Source: Sipunculus nudus (lineage: Eukaryota; Annelida; Sipuncula; Golfingiida; Sipunculidae). Taken from it: a stretch of DNA of 64,000 bases. A program made the translations under genes and the position numbers. Below the pieces are notes generated by a model, which saw only the letters and a program-made list of their open reading frames with translations, made no database searches and was not told the DNA's origin. The stretch is from NCBI GenBank assembly GCA_026874595.1, contig CM049314.1, positions 30,205,729-30,269,728 on the forward strand, read 5' to 3'. Shown one piece after another: positions 12,501 to 23,800 of the stretch; positions within the stretch are counted from its first letter, which is position 1; the number at the start of each line of letters is the position of its first letter.

Positions 12501-15500
12501 TCAATGATATTTTCAGGATGGCTAGGGAATGATAAAAGGAAAAATCGATAAAATTTTTCGGGGTTATCCAGATCACCATCTTGATCCAGGAATTTTTAAA
12601 GGAAAAATGCTGCATTTCTGACAGTGCAATATGGGGGTAAGGAGCTGCCTTGGCAGAGGTCTGTGCTCTCTGAATGCTATTCTAGTTTTGATATTTTATT
12701 GTAGGTGTTTTCTCTGCCTTTACAAGTTACATTCTTAAGGTATCCAGGGTCAGCTTGATGCCGTCACTAGGAGCTGTGAGTATAGTTACAACATTTCCAT
12801 AATGTCACTATAAGTGGTAGGAATCAGTTGAAAATAAAATTTTATGATTGAAGGATAAAAAAAATTAGAGATGATCAATTATTAATAGATGTCTGTATTA
12901 CACTGAAATTTGCTGTATAGAATTATACTTAAAATATTGACTAAGTAAACTCAGTCTACTGTACATCACTCTGAAAGGTCAAGGTAATGGCCAGGTTGTT
13001 AACACATATATTTTTGCAAAACATTAAGATTTATTGTTGTTCACTGTTTTGTGCCCCTTCTTTCCAACAAAATAAAAATATTTTATTGGGATATTATGAT
13101 TATTTTGCAGGCATACATAATCATTTGTGATCAATAATGCAAAAATGCAACAATTTAATCTATTTTGCAAAAAAAATGACCAATCATTGATTTAATCAAC
13201 TAATTTGCACACCACTATTCACTACATCTGTCCATTTTTCTAGTATAAAAACTTTGGTAATTTACACTTTCCTACAAAATTGAGAAAAAGCAGAGTTAAT
13301 ATGTAGTCCAATGGATATGGTGTAAGACTTTGGAGCCAATGGACTGTAGTCCTTTTATTAGACTTTCTTGAGTCTAAAATAAAATGGTAGAGACTGGCTC
13401 TAATGTTTTAAAAATGATTATGATTTCTTAATTAATTCTGGTCCAGTTAATAAAATAAGAAAATCAGTAGGCTTATTTAGAACGTATTATTCTTTTCATT
13501 TTATCACATCCACTACCACTTTAAAATGTTGTCACAATTAGACTTTGAATCTATCCTGTATGAAAGTTATCACTACACAGTCTTTTTTTATGTTCTTTTG
13601 TGAGAATACTTCAATAAATTAAAACTTAAACATCATTTGTAATTAAAAATATATTATGCAGCTTGAACATTTGCATTAACCAAAGAGAGTTTACAGAAAC
13701 TTTAAATCTGCCTTTCATTTAATAACATTAGGCAAAACATATAAAATAACTCTAAGATCCAGAGACCTACATTTTATGAATTGCTTCAATGTATTTTATT
13801 TTCTTTTAGTCTGGTGCTATTATGGCAATCATTGGAGCAGTCTGCTGTTATTACCCAGAATCCCGTTTGTCTATCGCATTCGTGGACCAGCTAATTCCCC
13901 ACTCCTTCTCAGCGAAGCAGGTAGGACTACAGCTTAATAGACCTCAAGGGAAATAAATCCTCATTTTCCATGCTGCTTAAGGGTCGCAAAGTTAAAATAT
14001 CACTGCCTGTATATTACAATGCTGTTGTGTGCTTGCTGTTTCAATTAAACAAATTATTAATTATTGCAGATTCTAGCCTTTTATTCGGATTACTATCCTG
14101 TGAAGATAATTGCATGTAACTGCAGTATTTTACATATGTTCCTATTTAAGTGTATGATGACCAGTTCTTTATAGTGAGGTTTGCACAATTGTTACTTTTA
14201 TTCTAGATCTTATTTTGTAATCTTTCAAACTTTTTTAAGCAGTTAAAGTTTGTTGTCCACCACAACCTGTAGAATGCATATTGCTTGGATCAATGGCCCA
14301 CAGGCCTATGAATATCTATAAAATGATTGAGTAACTTGAGCACCCAAAGTAAATGAAAAATATTCTACCGTGCATATAAGGCCAAAAGGAAAACAGATAT
14401 GGTTCTCAGGCATTTTTTTTTTTTTTCAAAAAAATTTTTTTTACCTTTTTATTGTATGTTTTGATAAAAATCTCATATGATAAGGGAAAAGCATGATAAT
14501 AACAGGATCTTATCAAAATTTTATTATTTTATCTTCTTTAAAGATGAAAATAAAAATAAAATTTTTTTATGCGAGGGGTTAAAATTAACATGGGCGGTGC
14601 CTGAGAGCCATACCTTTTTTTTGCCTAATCTGTATCTGTGGTCTCCATAATTAATAATATCACATGAGGTAGAAGTACCCTTTATTCTGAAGCCACTCCT
14701 GTCTGACGAACAGCTATAAAGTATTACTTTTCTGTCTTTAGGCAGTAACAGGTCTGGTCATCTTTGACTCGCTGGGAGTTCTTCTGGGCTGGAGACTCTT
14801 TGACCATGCAGCTCATCTAGGAGGGATGCTGTTTGGTTTGTTAGTATATACTGTGGCTGGCTTCATATTTTTGAGGCTGAAATTATACAATTTCCTGATT
14901 TTGAAAGTTTTCTCGAGAGGTTTCATTTGCGCGAACACATCAGAATATATGAAATCTAAGTACTACAGTACTTGCATTTACTATAAAATAAGAATAAATC
15001 CCACAATAAGTCACTCATTTCCTTTATACTTATATTTATTGTATTATGACATAGGTCATAGTCGATGTTTTGACAATTATTATTGCCTGTTTGTATGAGC
15101 TGGTTCCCATACCATCCACAGATTATGTTTTTTATTAACAAACAACATTTTCAGAGGTGTGATAACTTATCCATTTGTGCTGATGCATCATACCTTTTTT
15201 TTTCTTAATATACTGGACATCTCTAATTCCTGAGGGATTCATCTGTGCAAATATTGTAAAATTTAATCCCTCATGAACAAAAAGGCAACCACAGTAACCA
15301 TTACCTGAATTTTATATAGAGAGAATTAGAAAAAAAATCAAAAGATAATATTAAATACAAATATATGTACTACACACATCAGTATTATATCTCACCAGGG
15401 TCCGACCAGTTTTCATAATTTGCAGTTTGTAATTCATATATTCTTCACTGTACTTTCACGTTGTATAATTTCTACTCTTCAGGTGGTATGCGACCTATGG

Positions 15501-15570
15501 TCATAAAATAATCTGGGCAAACAGAGAACCTGTGATGAAAATGTGGCACCAGTTTAGAGGAAAACCTTAG
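3474..15570 (+). CDS. PARL: PARL: presenilin-associated rhomboid-like protease, mitochondrial (9 exons)
   Basis: Intramembrane serine protease of the inner mitochondrial membrane, known in animals to cleave PINK1 and PGAM5. Exons: 3474-3532, 8141-8357, 9889-10026, 10543-10687, 11799-11948, 12705-12775, 13810-13920, 14742-14839, 15483-15570. Every junction keeps phase, giving 1077 nt (358 aa; human PARL is 379). Residues 1-19 (MSLTGRLVTLWSRNQ...) are basic and lack acids, as in a mitochondrial presequence. Later landmarks are GAAVWQYE (exon 3), GIIAANLLVFLAWRIPSLQ (exon 4), LLSNFSHYSFLHIFANMYV (exon 5), the rhomboid GASG motif split over exons 6 and 7 with catalytic Ser261, FDHAAHLGG with catalytic His322 (exon 8) and WYATYGHKIIWANREP (exon 9). 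Exons 2-9 are strong; exon 1 was chosen because it is the only upstream frame that both fits the phase and looks like a presequence. The exon 8 donor was set at 14840 because it restores the conserved G-L-W-Y. Confidence 0.93.
4239..4267. repeat. Perfect short hairpin, 13-bp stem and 3-nt loop
   Basis: The arm CCACAACTGTGAT, the loop ATG and the exact complement ATCACAGTTGTGG form an uninterrupted stem. It lies in PARL intron 1 within a segment (about 3860-4300) that also appears inverted near 6560-6655. It may be the centre or end of a small palindromic DNA transposon. Confidence 0.6.
4947..6492. mobile_element. Candidate non-autonomous DNA element with 23-bp inverted arms
   Basis: 4947-4969 (starting GGTCACATTTCAAAAGG) and the reverse complement of 6470-6492 match at 22 of 23 positions. 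The 1.5 kb between is AT-rich and codes for nothing recognisable. Each arm is followed by a related word (TGTGTTACAT at about 4975, ATGTAACACAT at about 6502), so similarity may continue past the arms. No target duplication could be fixed, so the element borders are uncertain. Confidence 0.35.
8395..8830. repeat. Dispersed repeat, copy 1 (PARL intron 2)
   Basis: This segment shares ordered blocks with 14850-15300: a TTCATATTTnnGAGGCTGAAAT start, a GTTTGTATG block, an AGAGGTGTGATAA block, GTGCTGATGCATCAT, and a tail with a second TTCAT...GC-ATTnT word. The order and spacing are the same and both are in direct orientation. Spaced words like these, with TTCGCGA-like runs, occur in several other repeats of this window (38380, 45900, 49190). 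A C-run (8486-8498) lies inside. Confidence 0.55.
12411..12687 (+). repeat. Dispersed repeat abutting PARL exon 6
   Basis: Begins near ACCTCCTCCAAGTGGTGGGG and ends near GTGCTCTCTGAATGCTATTC. The frame of words (cctcctccaag...ggttatgtttttg...gtttgtttgtctgttagc...aaaagttatgaacagatttcaatg...gcagaggtctgtgctctctgaatgc...tctagtt) is a repeat type I know from several aquatic animal genomes. It ends about 17 bp before the exon 6 acceptor AG at 12703-12704. Confidence 0.5.
12776..14741 (+). other. PARL introns 6 and 7 around exon 7
   Basis: 12776-13809 and 13921-14741 are AT-rich and hold no further open frame that fits PARL. Exon 7 (13810-13920) begins with the catalytic Ser codon TCT directly after the acceptor TTCTTTTAG. 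Intron 7 has long A/T homopolymers around 14411-14450. Confidence 0.7.
14850..15300. repeat. Dispersed repeat, copy 2 (PARL intron 8)
   Basis: Direct-orientation relative of 8395-8830; see that entry for the shared blocks. The copy starts about 10 bp after the exon 8 donor, so the start of the intron is almost entirely repeat-derived. Confidence 0.5.
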
Positions 15571-16000
15571 AAAAACCGTTTGAACCAATTAAACTCAAGG
15601 AGGATGGAAACCATAGAACACCATCTGAACCAATAGAATTCAAGGATGATGGAAACCATAGTAAGCCATCTAAGCCAATAGAATTCAAGGATGATGGAAA
15701 CCATAGTAAGCCATCTAAAAGGGTAGGATAGAATTCAAGGAGAATGGAAACCATAGAAATCCATTTGAAACAAAAGACCCCAAGGAAGATGGAAACCATA
15801 GAAAACCTTTTGAACCAAAAGAACCCAAGGAGGATGGAAATCATGGAAAACCATTTGAAACAGAAGAACCCAAGGAAGATAGAAACCATAGAAAACCATT
15901 TGAACCAAAAGAACCCAAGGAGGATAGAAACCATAGAAAACCATTTGAACCAAAAATAACCCAAGGAGGATAGAAACCATAGAAAACCAGTTAAAAGAAG
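15571..16000 (+). repeat. 45-bp minisatellite in the PARL 3' UTR
   Basis: Nine units are marked by the word ATGGAAACCATAG or a one- or two-base variant starting at 15604, 15649, 15694, 15744, 15789, 15834, 15879, 15924 and 15970. Steps are 45 bp except one of 50 and one of 46. The array begins at the PARL stop codon itself: AAAACCTTAG resembles the AAAACCNTTTGAACC part of the unit. Because 45 is a multiple of three, much of it is open on both strands (15744-15959 plus; 15554-16144 minus), but the peptides are simple repeats and I do not call them genes. Confidence 0.85.
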
Positions 16001-17320
16001 AGATGGAGAAAGAAGCAGGAAATGCAGCAGAATGTCATCCATGTATAAAAGATATAAAGAATATAAGGAGTATTTACACCCATGTACAAAGTTTAGAAAA
16101 TATAGGGAATAAGTACACTTTGTAACATTAATTAAAGATTGCACAGAATATTATGAAGTACTGCACTTGGAATGTTATGCTGCTTGATTTTCAGGGTGAT
16201 ATAGGGCTCATGCAGTCTAACAAATAGTTAACAGTCATCTATTGTGAAATGAGAATTTTTTCCCTCAAGAATCTTGAATTTATAGAAAATATTCTGGAAG
16301 TCTTGAGGTTTTAAGACTGCATCGGTGACAGAGATCACGACCTTTGTTATCATTCTAGTGTAAAAAAATAGAAATAGAATAACTCAGTGGCATAAAAAAG
16401 TTAAAAAAATCTTTAGTGAGTATTCAGTTTTTTCTAAGATACATATTCATTTAAAATAAATAATACTGGTACATGAAAATTACATGTATCTGTTTCTCCT
16501 TAGTAAAGCCCTCTCATGCCTCATGAAGATGGTGTACTGACCAGAGTGTATCATATTCTACTTCTAAATATGTGTATTTATAAAGGAATCCTATATAAAT
16601 GAAATATGTACATACAAAACATATAAAATGTACATAAAATGATGGATTTTGGTGTGTAAGGAACATGCTGTTTGCAGTACATATAGAATGTATAGAGAAT
16701 GTTCGATTCTATTGTAAGATTTATGCTGTGTGCATTACTTGCTGACCCTGCAGTAAACTGTATGGATATAATCTTAAATTTCAAAATGTATTTATCTGAA
16801 CAGTCTTTACAAAATGCAAACTTTGTTCACAGTTAACTCAGGTTTTTGTCGGAACTATGCGCACAAACATGCAAACAGACCGTTTTTAAATATTTTCTTA
16901 TGTGTTACATGTGTTTTATGGATATTTTTTTTTCAAATTATAAATCATAATCCAGGTGTCAGACTCCGCCAAAGAGACTGCTTAACATCTAACATTATTT
17001 TTCATGTTATTTGAAACAGAAGTATATAATTTTTGTATGGAAATCTGCCAATTAGAATTTGTATTTTATTAGATTTTAAAACATCCATGGTGCCTTTATA
17101 TTTTGAAGGAATTACTTACTAGGTACAGCTAAGGTTTTAATTAAGTAAAGTACACATTTAAATTTGAAACATAATTAGTTATAACTGCTTTTGTGGCAGG
17201 GGGCAGATTGCTATCGTGCACCCTTCTGGATCCATTTCCCTCCACCAATATTGTAAATAGTTCCATGAAAAACACCAAATTCAGACTATAATATTTTGTT
17301 AGTATACTTCTTTCACTCAC
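16001..17320. other. Region 3' of PARL, no gene seen
   Basis: Probably the rest of the PARL 3' UTR and intergenic DNA. An ATTAAA at about 16131 and an AATAAA near 16458 are possible poly(A) signals. A loose duplication of ACATATAAAATGTA-like words lies at 16600-16740. Nothing here has recognisable protein similarity. Confidence 0.45.
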
Positions 17321-17321
17321 G

Positions 17322-17640
17322 AACACCACAAGTATGATTCTATATTCCCTGGGGCTTAAGGACACCACATGTATAATGCTGTATACCCTGGTGACCAAGG
17401 ACACCACATTTATAATGTTGTATATCCTGGTGGCTTAAGGACACCACAAGTATGATGCTACATACCCTTGTGACCTAAGGACACCACAGGTATTATTCTG
17501 TATACCCTGGGGGCCTAAGGACACTACAGGAATGATGCTGTATATCCTGGTGGCCTAGGAATACCCTAGGTATGATGCTGTGTATCCTGGTGGCTTACGG
17601 TCACCACATGTATAATGCTCTGTATCCTGGTGGCCTATTG
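17322..17640. repeat. Minisatellite, unit about 39-40 bp
   Basis: About eight imperfect units follow the pattern CTAAGGACACCACAnGTATnATGCTGTATACCCTGGTGGC. Unit boundaries can be followed through GGACACCAC at about 17350, 17399, 17440, 17479 and 17518, then through more diverged copies to 17636. Confidence 0.8.
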
Positions 17641-18584
17641 GCGGAAGGAAATAGATTGAGAAGTGTGTACAACGGGCTGCATGGTGGCCTGAGGCTACCC
17701 GGTGTCCCAAGGCCACAATACACGATAGTAATCTGCCACCTGCGCTTTTGTGATGGTGATCTTATAGTGCAGAATATTAAACAGTGGTAAACCCTCGCGG
17801 ACCGAAGTTTTTCAGTGTTTGAACCCCAGCAAATGTCCGGTTTCCAAGCCATTACATTAGATACTGCATTTTACATGTTTATGATTAATTAATATATATA
17901 AAACGAAAAAGTGAGTGATTCGAATGGTGTGTTTAATTTAGTTAATGTAAATAATAAAATGATATAATTCCATTTGATTTTGTTTTTTTGTAACTGAATG
18001 ATTGTAAAGTATACGTTTGATAAGAATGACATGTTTTGAAAAAATAGAAGTGGTGTTAATCTAGCAATACGTGTTGTTTTTATACTTTTCTCTGAAAATT
18101 TGGGACTGACTTTGACATACTATGTCAGAAATACTAAGCTTTTGAGGAGATCTAGAATTTTTTAGTCACGGGGCTTCCCCATGGCTGACATCAGTTGACA
18201 GTGCTCTTAGATGTGCCATTAACTTATGAACAAATCACACCTTATACTTTTTTTGTAGAATATTAGGGAAAAAAATTCCCTCCCTAGAATTTGGTTCAGT
18301 TTATGCAAAATCTTTATTAATATTTTTATAGACAAGTGTGATATATGATAATATAATGACATTCGGTATACTTTGCATGACCTTGACTGTGGAATGAGAG
18401 TGGCTGATTAGTTGTTCTTGCCATACAATCCATGGTGGAGCAGAGATTCACGCTGTCAAAGTTTGATTTTATAAATAGTTCCATATACTCCTCATGTTCA
18501 GTTCCCACATTCGTAATATGCCATTTATAAATTACCAGGTGTTTAATGCCGGTGTTTAATCCAGTGTCCGGACGTCCGTCTTTT

Positions 18585-20480
18585 AACAGACATAAATCAT
18601 AACCGTTCGACCTGGCAACTTTTAACTTTATATTCTTAGAGGTCCTTGTAAGTTGTCAATGGAAACTAGGGCCCTGTGCGGGCTGAAAAATTGAACCCGC
18701 ACCCGCCCCGCATCAGGCCCTGTCAGCCCGCAGCCCGCCCACCAATCAAAGAAATAAGTTCAGCCCACCCCGCAGTTACTATGATTCTTTCAGCCCGTAC
18801 CCGCCCCGCGAAATTTTCTTTCAGCCCACACCCGTCCCGCATTTTCTAAGTTTACGGCCCGCAGTCCAGCCCGCAAAATAATTAAAAATAGTTTTCTGAT
18901 CCAAAGGTTTACATATAAAGAAATTTGACCGATGTGGCTTTAGGTTCAGGGTGTTCATTGAGATCTGGACATGGCCAGAGCCTTGTTTCTTATAGCAATC
19001 ATCAACACATTATGCTGTGACCAAACAGGGATTTGACCAGCAAGTGGCCAGTGTCATTTACAATTAGACTGCACATGGAGTTACAATTAGATAAGGAGTC
19101 CACCATAGGCTTTGTGCAGTTCTAGGTCAATTGAGTCAACTACAGAGCCAGCTGTAGCCACACACTGTCTATTAAAAGATCAAAGGTAATCGAGCCCTTG
19201 CTTCAATCCCAGCCATATTATGTAATATGTGAGACCAGACACAAGTACAGGATTACAGTCCATATACAACATCAGGCCAGGTAACTTTGGTTATGACCAG
19301 CTCCCATTACAAAGACAATTGTTTAAAGTCTAGATTTCAGATTAAGGATGCACCATCTATTTTGTATAACAAATTGATGTTATCCCTAGAAAAGACACAT
19401 TTGCATAGAGTGTTGTTACAACTGTCAGTCAGTGTAAGGGGTTAACAGGAATAATTTTTTTTTCAAATTTACGACACCTGAAAACATTTTATACAAAAAT
19501 ACCAGTTTCTTCAAATGGTATTTTTTAAAGTATAATTTTATATTCATGTTTTACTGAACTGCCAGATCATCGACCCACAGCCCACTCCGCCCCGCACAGA
19601 TGTCATTTCGGCCCGCCCCGCCCCACACTTTTTTAGATGTAGCCCGCCCCACCCTGCCCCGCAAAGATTCCAATGCGGGGGGCTGCGGGTCAAAACCCGC
19701 CCCGCGCAGGGCCTAATGGAAACCTGTTCTTAGGTCACTACGAACTATATTCTCCGAGTTACGCGGCCTGTTTGGGCATCCCAAATAAATAAAAAAATTA
19801 TATTAAGGCTGTTGTATCTTGATAATTAATGCTTGGATTCCCATGAATCTTGCCTTAATTTTTAATCTTGGACACTCCTTAGTTCCTAAAGATTGATACC
19901 TGTATTTTTTTTTTATTTTATGCATTTCTCCTCTTATTTTTAACAATCAGATGAGAGAACCTTCTTAAATAGGGCATAAATCTTAACTGTTGAACCTAGA
20001 AAAGTTCTTACTGAAAATCTAGGGAGGTCCATTAAAGTTGTTTTTAGAAAACTGTAATAGGTTACTGCAACCTATATTGTTCGAGTTACGCAACCTGTTT
20101 TGCAACCCAAAATAATTACAAAAATTGATACAAAGGCTTCTACATCTTGATAATTAATGCTTGAATTGCCATTAACCTTGCCTTCAATATTGATCTAGGA
20201 TACTTTAATTAGTCTCTTGAGATTGGTGGTGCCACCTATATTTTTTTTAGATTTTTAGGCTCTTTTTCCTCATTTTAAAAACAATTTCATGAGAGGACCT
20301 TCTTTAACAGGGCACAAATTGTAACTATAGAACCTAGAAACTTCCTACTTATTATCAAGGAAGGTCTTTGAATGTTCCCTTTTCACCTGAAATTATTTCA
20401 CTGCTACCTGTATTCTCTACTTTCCTCAGCCTGCTTGGACACTCCAGAATACTTAAACATTTGATACAAAGGGTCTTATA
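18585..20480. repeat. Tandem satellite of about 330 bp, three units, interrupted by a hAT element
   Basis: The word TATTCTCCGAGTTACGCGGCCTG (19749) recurs as TATTGTTCGAGTTACG (about 20075) and more weakly as TATTCTCTACTTTCC near 20411, spaced about 327 and 337 bp. The preceding block (GCATAAATC..TAAC..TTgAACCTaG..A) is also found three times, at about 18590, 19974 and 20310. The first unit is split by the hAT insertion at 18667-19715. Inside the units are repeated words such as TCTTGATAATTAATGCTTG. Confidence 0.7.
18667..19715. mobile_element. Non-autonomous hAT DNA transposon, 1049 bp
   Basis: The left end TAGGGCCCTGTGCGGG and the reverse complement of the right end (TAGGCCCTGCGCGGGG) are imperfect terminal inverted repeats. 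They are flanked by an exact 8-bp target duplication ATGGAAAC at 18659-18666 and 19716-19723; 8 bp is the hallmark length for hAT insertions. Both ends are packed with CCCGCCCCGC-type subterminal repeats (18690-18850 and 19575-19700), much more GC-rich than the surroundings. The interior has no transposase frame, so movement would depend on an element elsewhere. Confidence 0.85.
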
Positions 20481-20484
20481 TGTT

Positions 20485-20562
20485 TATTGTTCACTCGAGA
20501 GTGGTCTTTATAGACAAGTGGTCTTATTAGACAGGTGGTCTTTCAGACAGGTTCTACTGTAC
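20485..20562. repeat. GTGGTCTTTnAGACAGG-type short repeat, copy 1
   Basis: Repeated phrases GTGGTCTTTATAGACAAG, GTGGTCTTATTAGACAGG and GTGGTCTTTCAGACAGG run into TTCTACTGTA. The same phrases occur at 62985-63092 beside the SLC1 gene. A short dispersed repeat built of degenerate tandem words. Confidence 0.6.
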
Positions 20563-20878
20563 TTGCTTATTTACATAGATGTATCTAGATTCATACCCAA
20601 TTTTTATACCAACGTGTCACCTTTGAGCGTCATTGCCAATGTGTCATTTGTTCTATTTCAAGGTCACGGGGTTATACGAAAAAATGGTGTAATTTTTCAC
20701 ATGACTGCTGATTTTGCAACCTAATGCATATGAAACAAAAATCGCGGATTGACAAGGTTACTGAAACGCAATTATATTTTCTTTTTGACTTTCCCTACAC
20801 CTGTAGACCTTGATTGTAACCATAAATAGCAGAGATAAATAGTTGACAACACAACATTAAACTATTTGGAAGCGTCCA

Positions 20879-23800
20879 TTTTTTTTTTTTTTTTTTTTTA
20901 GACCATATTTTATTAGATAAACAAAATTGCATTTACAGTAACATGCATAGGCATCACATTCACTATAGTCATGAACAATCGGATAAATCTAGTGATCACA
21001 AAAAAAAACAAAAAAAAAACTGTTTTGATTTTATAAATTACTGTATATAATAAATACACTGTACGACTCTTCGATGATTGCATCTAATTACTGAATATGC
21101 CATGCATCTTTGATTACTTGTATTTAAGTACCAATTCTTACATATCTCACTGGAATATTTGGTCAATTAATACATAAACAAAAATACATATATCCACAGT
21201 ACAAGACACAAATATACACATACTACAGTCTCTTTGATATTCTTGTGCGCATTCCTTCCGGCGTTACCCTGAAAATGTTTAGAAATTCGCAGTATTAATC
21301 ACACTTTTATCTTTGATGTTTTTTTGTACATTGAGAGGTATAAATATGGTTATATATACACATCATATAAATTAATCTATTCAGATACCTCATCAACAAG
21401 GACAATAATTTCAATCATTTGTGTTTTTATTCTCTACATGCAGTGTTAATCAGACATTTCAATGGAACCCATTTAGTGTCGTGTTTTATAAGTTTTCCGT
21501 TCTTGACTGCAATATACCTTTCTGTCTGAAAAATATCTAAAATAAAGCGCTTAACGTTCATCATGTCTGGTTTTTGTTTTCCACATCTACTGATATATAA
21601 ATATCTCTTTACTAACAAAGTAAAAAAATTTATCCACCCTTCTTCGTGACAACCAAAAATCATTTCCTCAACTGACAAATGAAATGATTGTTGGAGTGAA
21701 CCTTGTTTTTTCAATTCATTTAAAATTTCCTCCCATAGAAGCTTAACAAAAATACACTTCCAAAACAAATGTATCATAGTTTCCTTTTCAGATTTACAAA
21801 ATGTACACTCATCTGATTCGATTACGTTTATCTTATAGAGGAAAGTATTCAGAGATAATCTGTGATGAAGGGTCCTAAATTGAAAATATCTGAGTTTAAC
21901 TGATATTGTCGATTTAAATATATTTTTAAAACCATTATATATGTTTTCATCATCGCGTATGTTTAATTCTGATTTCCATTTTGCTATGCTGCTATGTGGA
22001 GATTCAATTTTTCCTTTTATTAATTCGATATAAATCTGATTTGTTACTCTTTTCTTTCTCTCCAGTCCGTCTGCCTTGTACGTATAAGTCTTGGTTGTAG
22101 TTGTACTTTTACTTTGTTTTATTATAGTTTTCCATGTATAAGGGATAGAGTTAAGCAGACCTTGATAGCTTAAAAAATCAATCTTAACATTATAATGAGA
22201 ACACATATCTGGATGGCTCATCCAAATCGAATCTGATCTTGTCTTACTCATTAAATCTGAGATATTTCTTATGCCTGAGTCGTACATATTCTTAAAAAAT
22301 ATTACTTGGCCGTTCCTTTTAATTTGAGAATTATACCACAGATACTGAGAAATTACGTCATCATATGTTTCAGGTTCACTATAGTTATAGATGCACCATG
22401 AGCGCAGAACATCATCCCAAAATTGAGAAGATCCACGCTCTAATTCTTTTCTATTTTCCACTGCTAAATTACAGTAAAACGATTGTTTGCCGAGCTTATA
22501 TTTGTTTACAGCTAACATTTTCCATGCATCGTTATCTGGTTTTGAAAGTAATCTATTCACCCAAGATATCTTAACTGCTGTATCATATGTATGCAAATGA
22601 ACCATCCCGAGTCCTCCCTTATTTACTGGTGCAATTATTACATTTCTTTTAATCAGTTCCCTTCCCTTGCCCCATATAAATTTATAGAGCATTTTTTCGA
22701 CTTGAATTATAATTTCTGAGGGAGGAGTTGGTAGGACTGACATTAAGTAGGTGAACTGAGAAATAATAAAACTTTTTATGATCACAACTCTACCCATAGG
22801 AGTTAGATTTCTCTGTGATCATAATGTTAAGGTTCTTTTGATTTTTTCCACAACTGGGAGAAAGTTAATATTTAAAATATTTTTCAAAGAAGGTGTAATA
22901 GAAACCCCAAGTAAGTTTATCGGTCCATCAGTCCATGAAAGTCCCAACTTTTCAACAAAATGTTTTTCTACATACTTTCCTCTTTTCATGGGCATAACAA
23001 CAGTTTTGTCTTTATTAATTTTTAATCCTGAAATTGTTTTGAATTCGTGGAAAATATCCATCACTTTATCGATACTTTTTACATCTTGGATGAAGAGGGC
23101 TGTGTCATCAGCATACTGAGTTATTTTATAAGTTTTATTTTCAACCTGAATACCTTTAATATCTTGAGTTGATCTTATCGCCTCAGCTAAAATTTCTACA
23201 CTTAATACAAAAAGATATGGAGAAAGTGGACAGCCCTGTCGTACCCCCCTTGTAACTGGAAAAAAATCTGAATTGAAGCCATTATTTAATATACAACTGT
23301 TTATATTGTTATAAAGAGTTTTTACCATTGTTATAATGCTAGAATTAAATTTCATTGTCCCTAAAGACTTGTAAATAAAATCCCATTCTAAAAAATCAAA
23401 AGCTTTTTCATAATCGATTGCCATTAAAAATGCCTTTTTATCATTATTACAAATGTGATCAATTAGTGTTAAAGTTTTATTAATATTTTCTCCAATGAAT
23501 CTTTCATTTATAAATCCTGTTTGGTCTTCATGAATTAATTCTGAAATTACTTGTTTTATCCTATTCGCTATAGTTTTTGCAATTATTTTATAATCCGTGT
23601 TGAGCAAAGTTAATGGTCTCCAATTTTTTAAATATTGATGATCTTTTCCTTTTTTCGGAAGCAACGTGATAATGCCTTGTCTTTGTGTAAATGATAAATT
23701 TCCGATTTGAAAACTATACCTGATACTATCTAAAAGATATTTCCGTAAATCCTGCCAGAAAAACTTGTAAAATTCTGCCGGAAGTCCATCACTTCCGGGT

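Noticed and set aside
14836-14841. Alternative PARL exon 8 donor G|GTTTGT at 14836
   Set aside because: Gives the wrong phase for exon 9; donor GTTAGT at 14840 restores the conserved G-L-W-Y-A-T-Y-G-H.
15554-16144. 196-codon minus-strand frame, MVSILLGFFWFKWFS repeats
   Set aside because: Product of the 45-bp tandem repeat read on the other strand; simple repetitive peptide.
17322-17640. Regularly spaced repeats considered as a CRISPR array
   Set aside because: Units are contiguous and imperfect with no unique spacers; a minisatellite in a eukaryotic setting.
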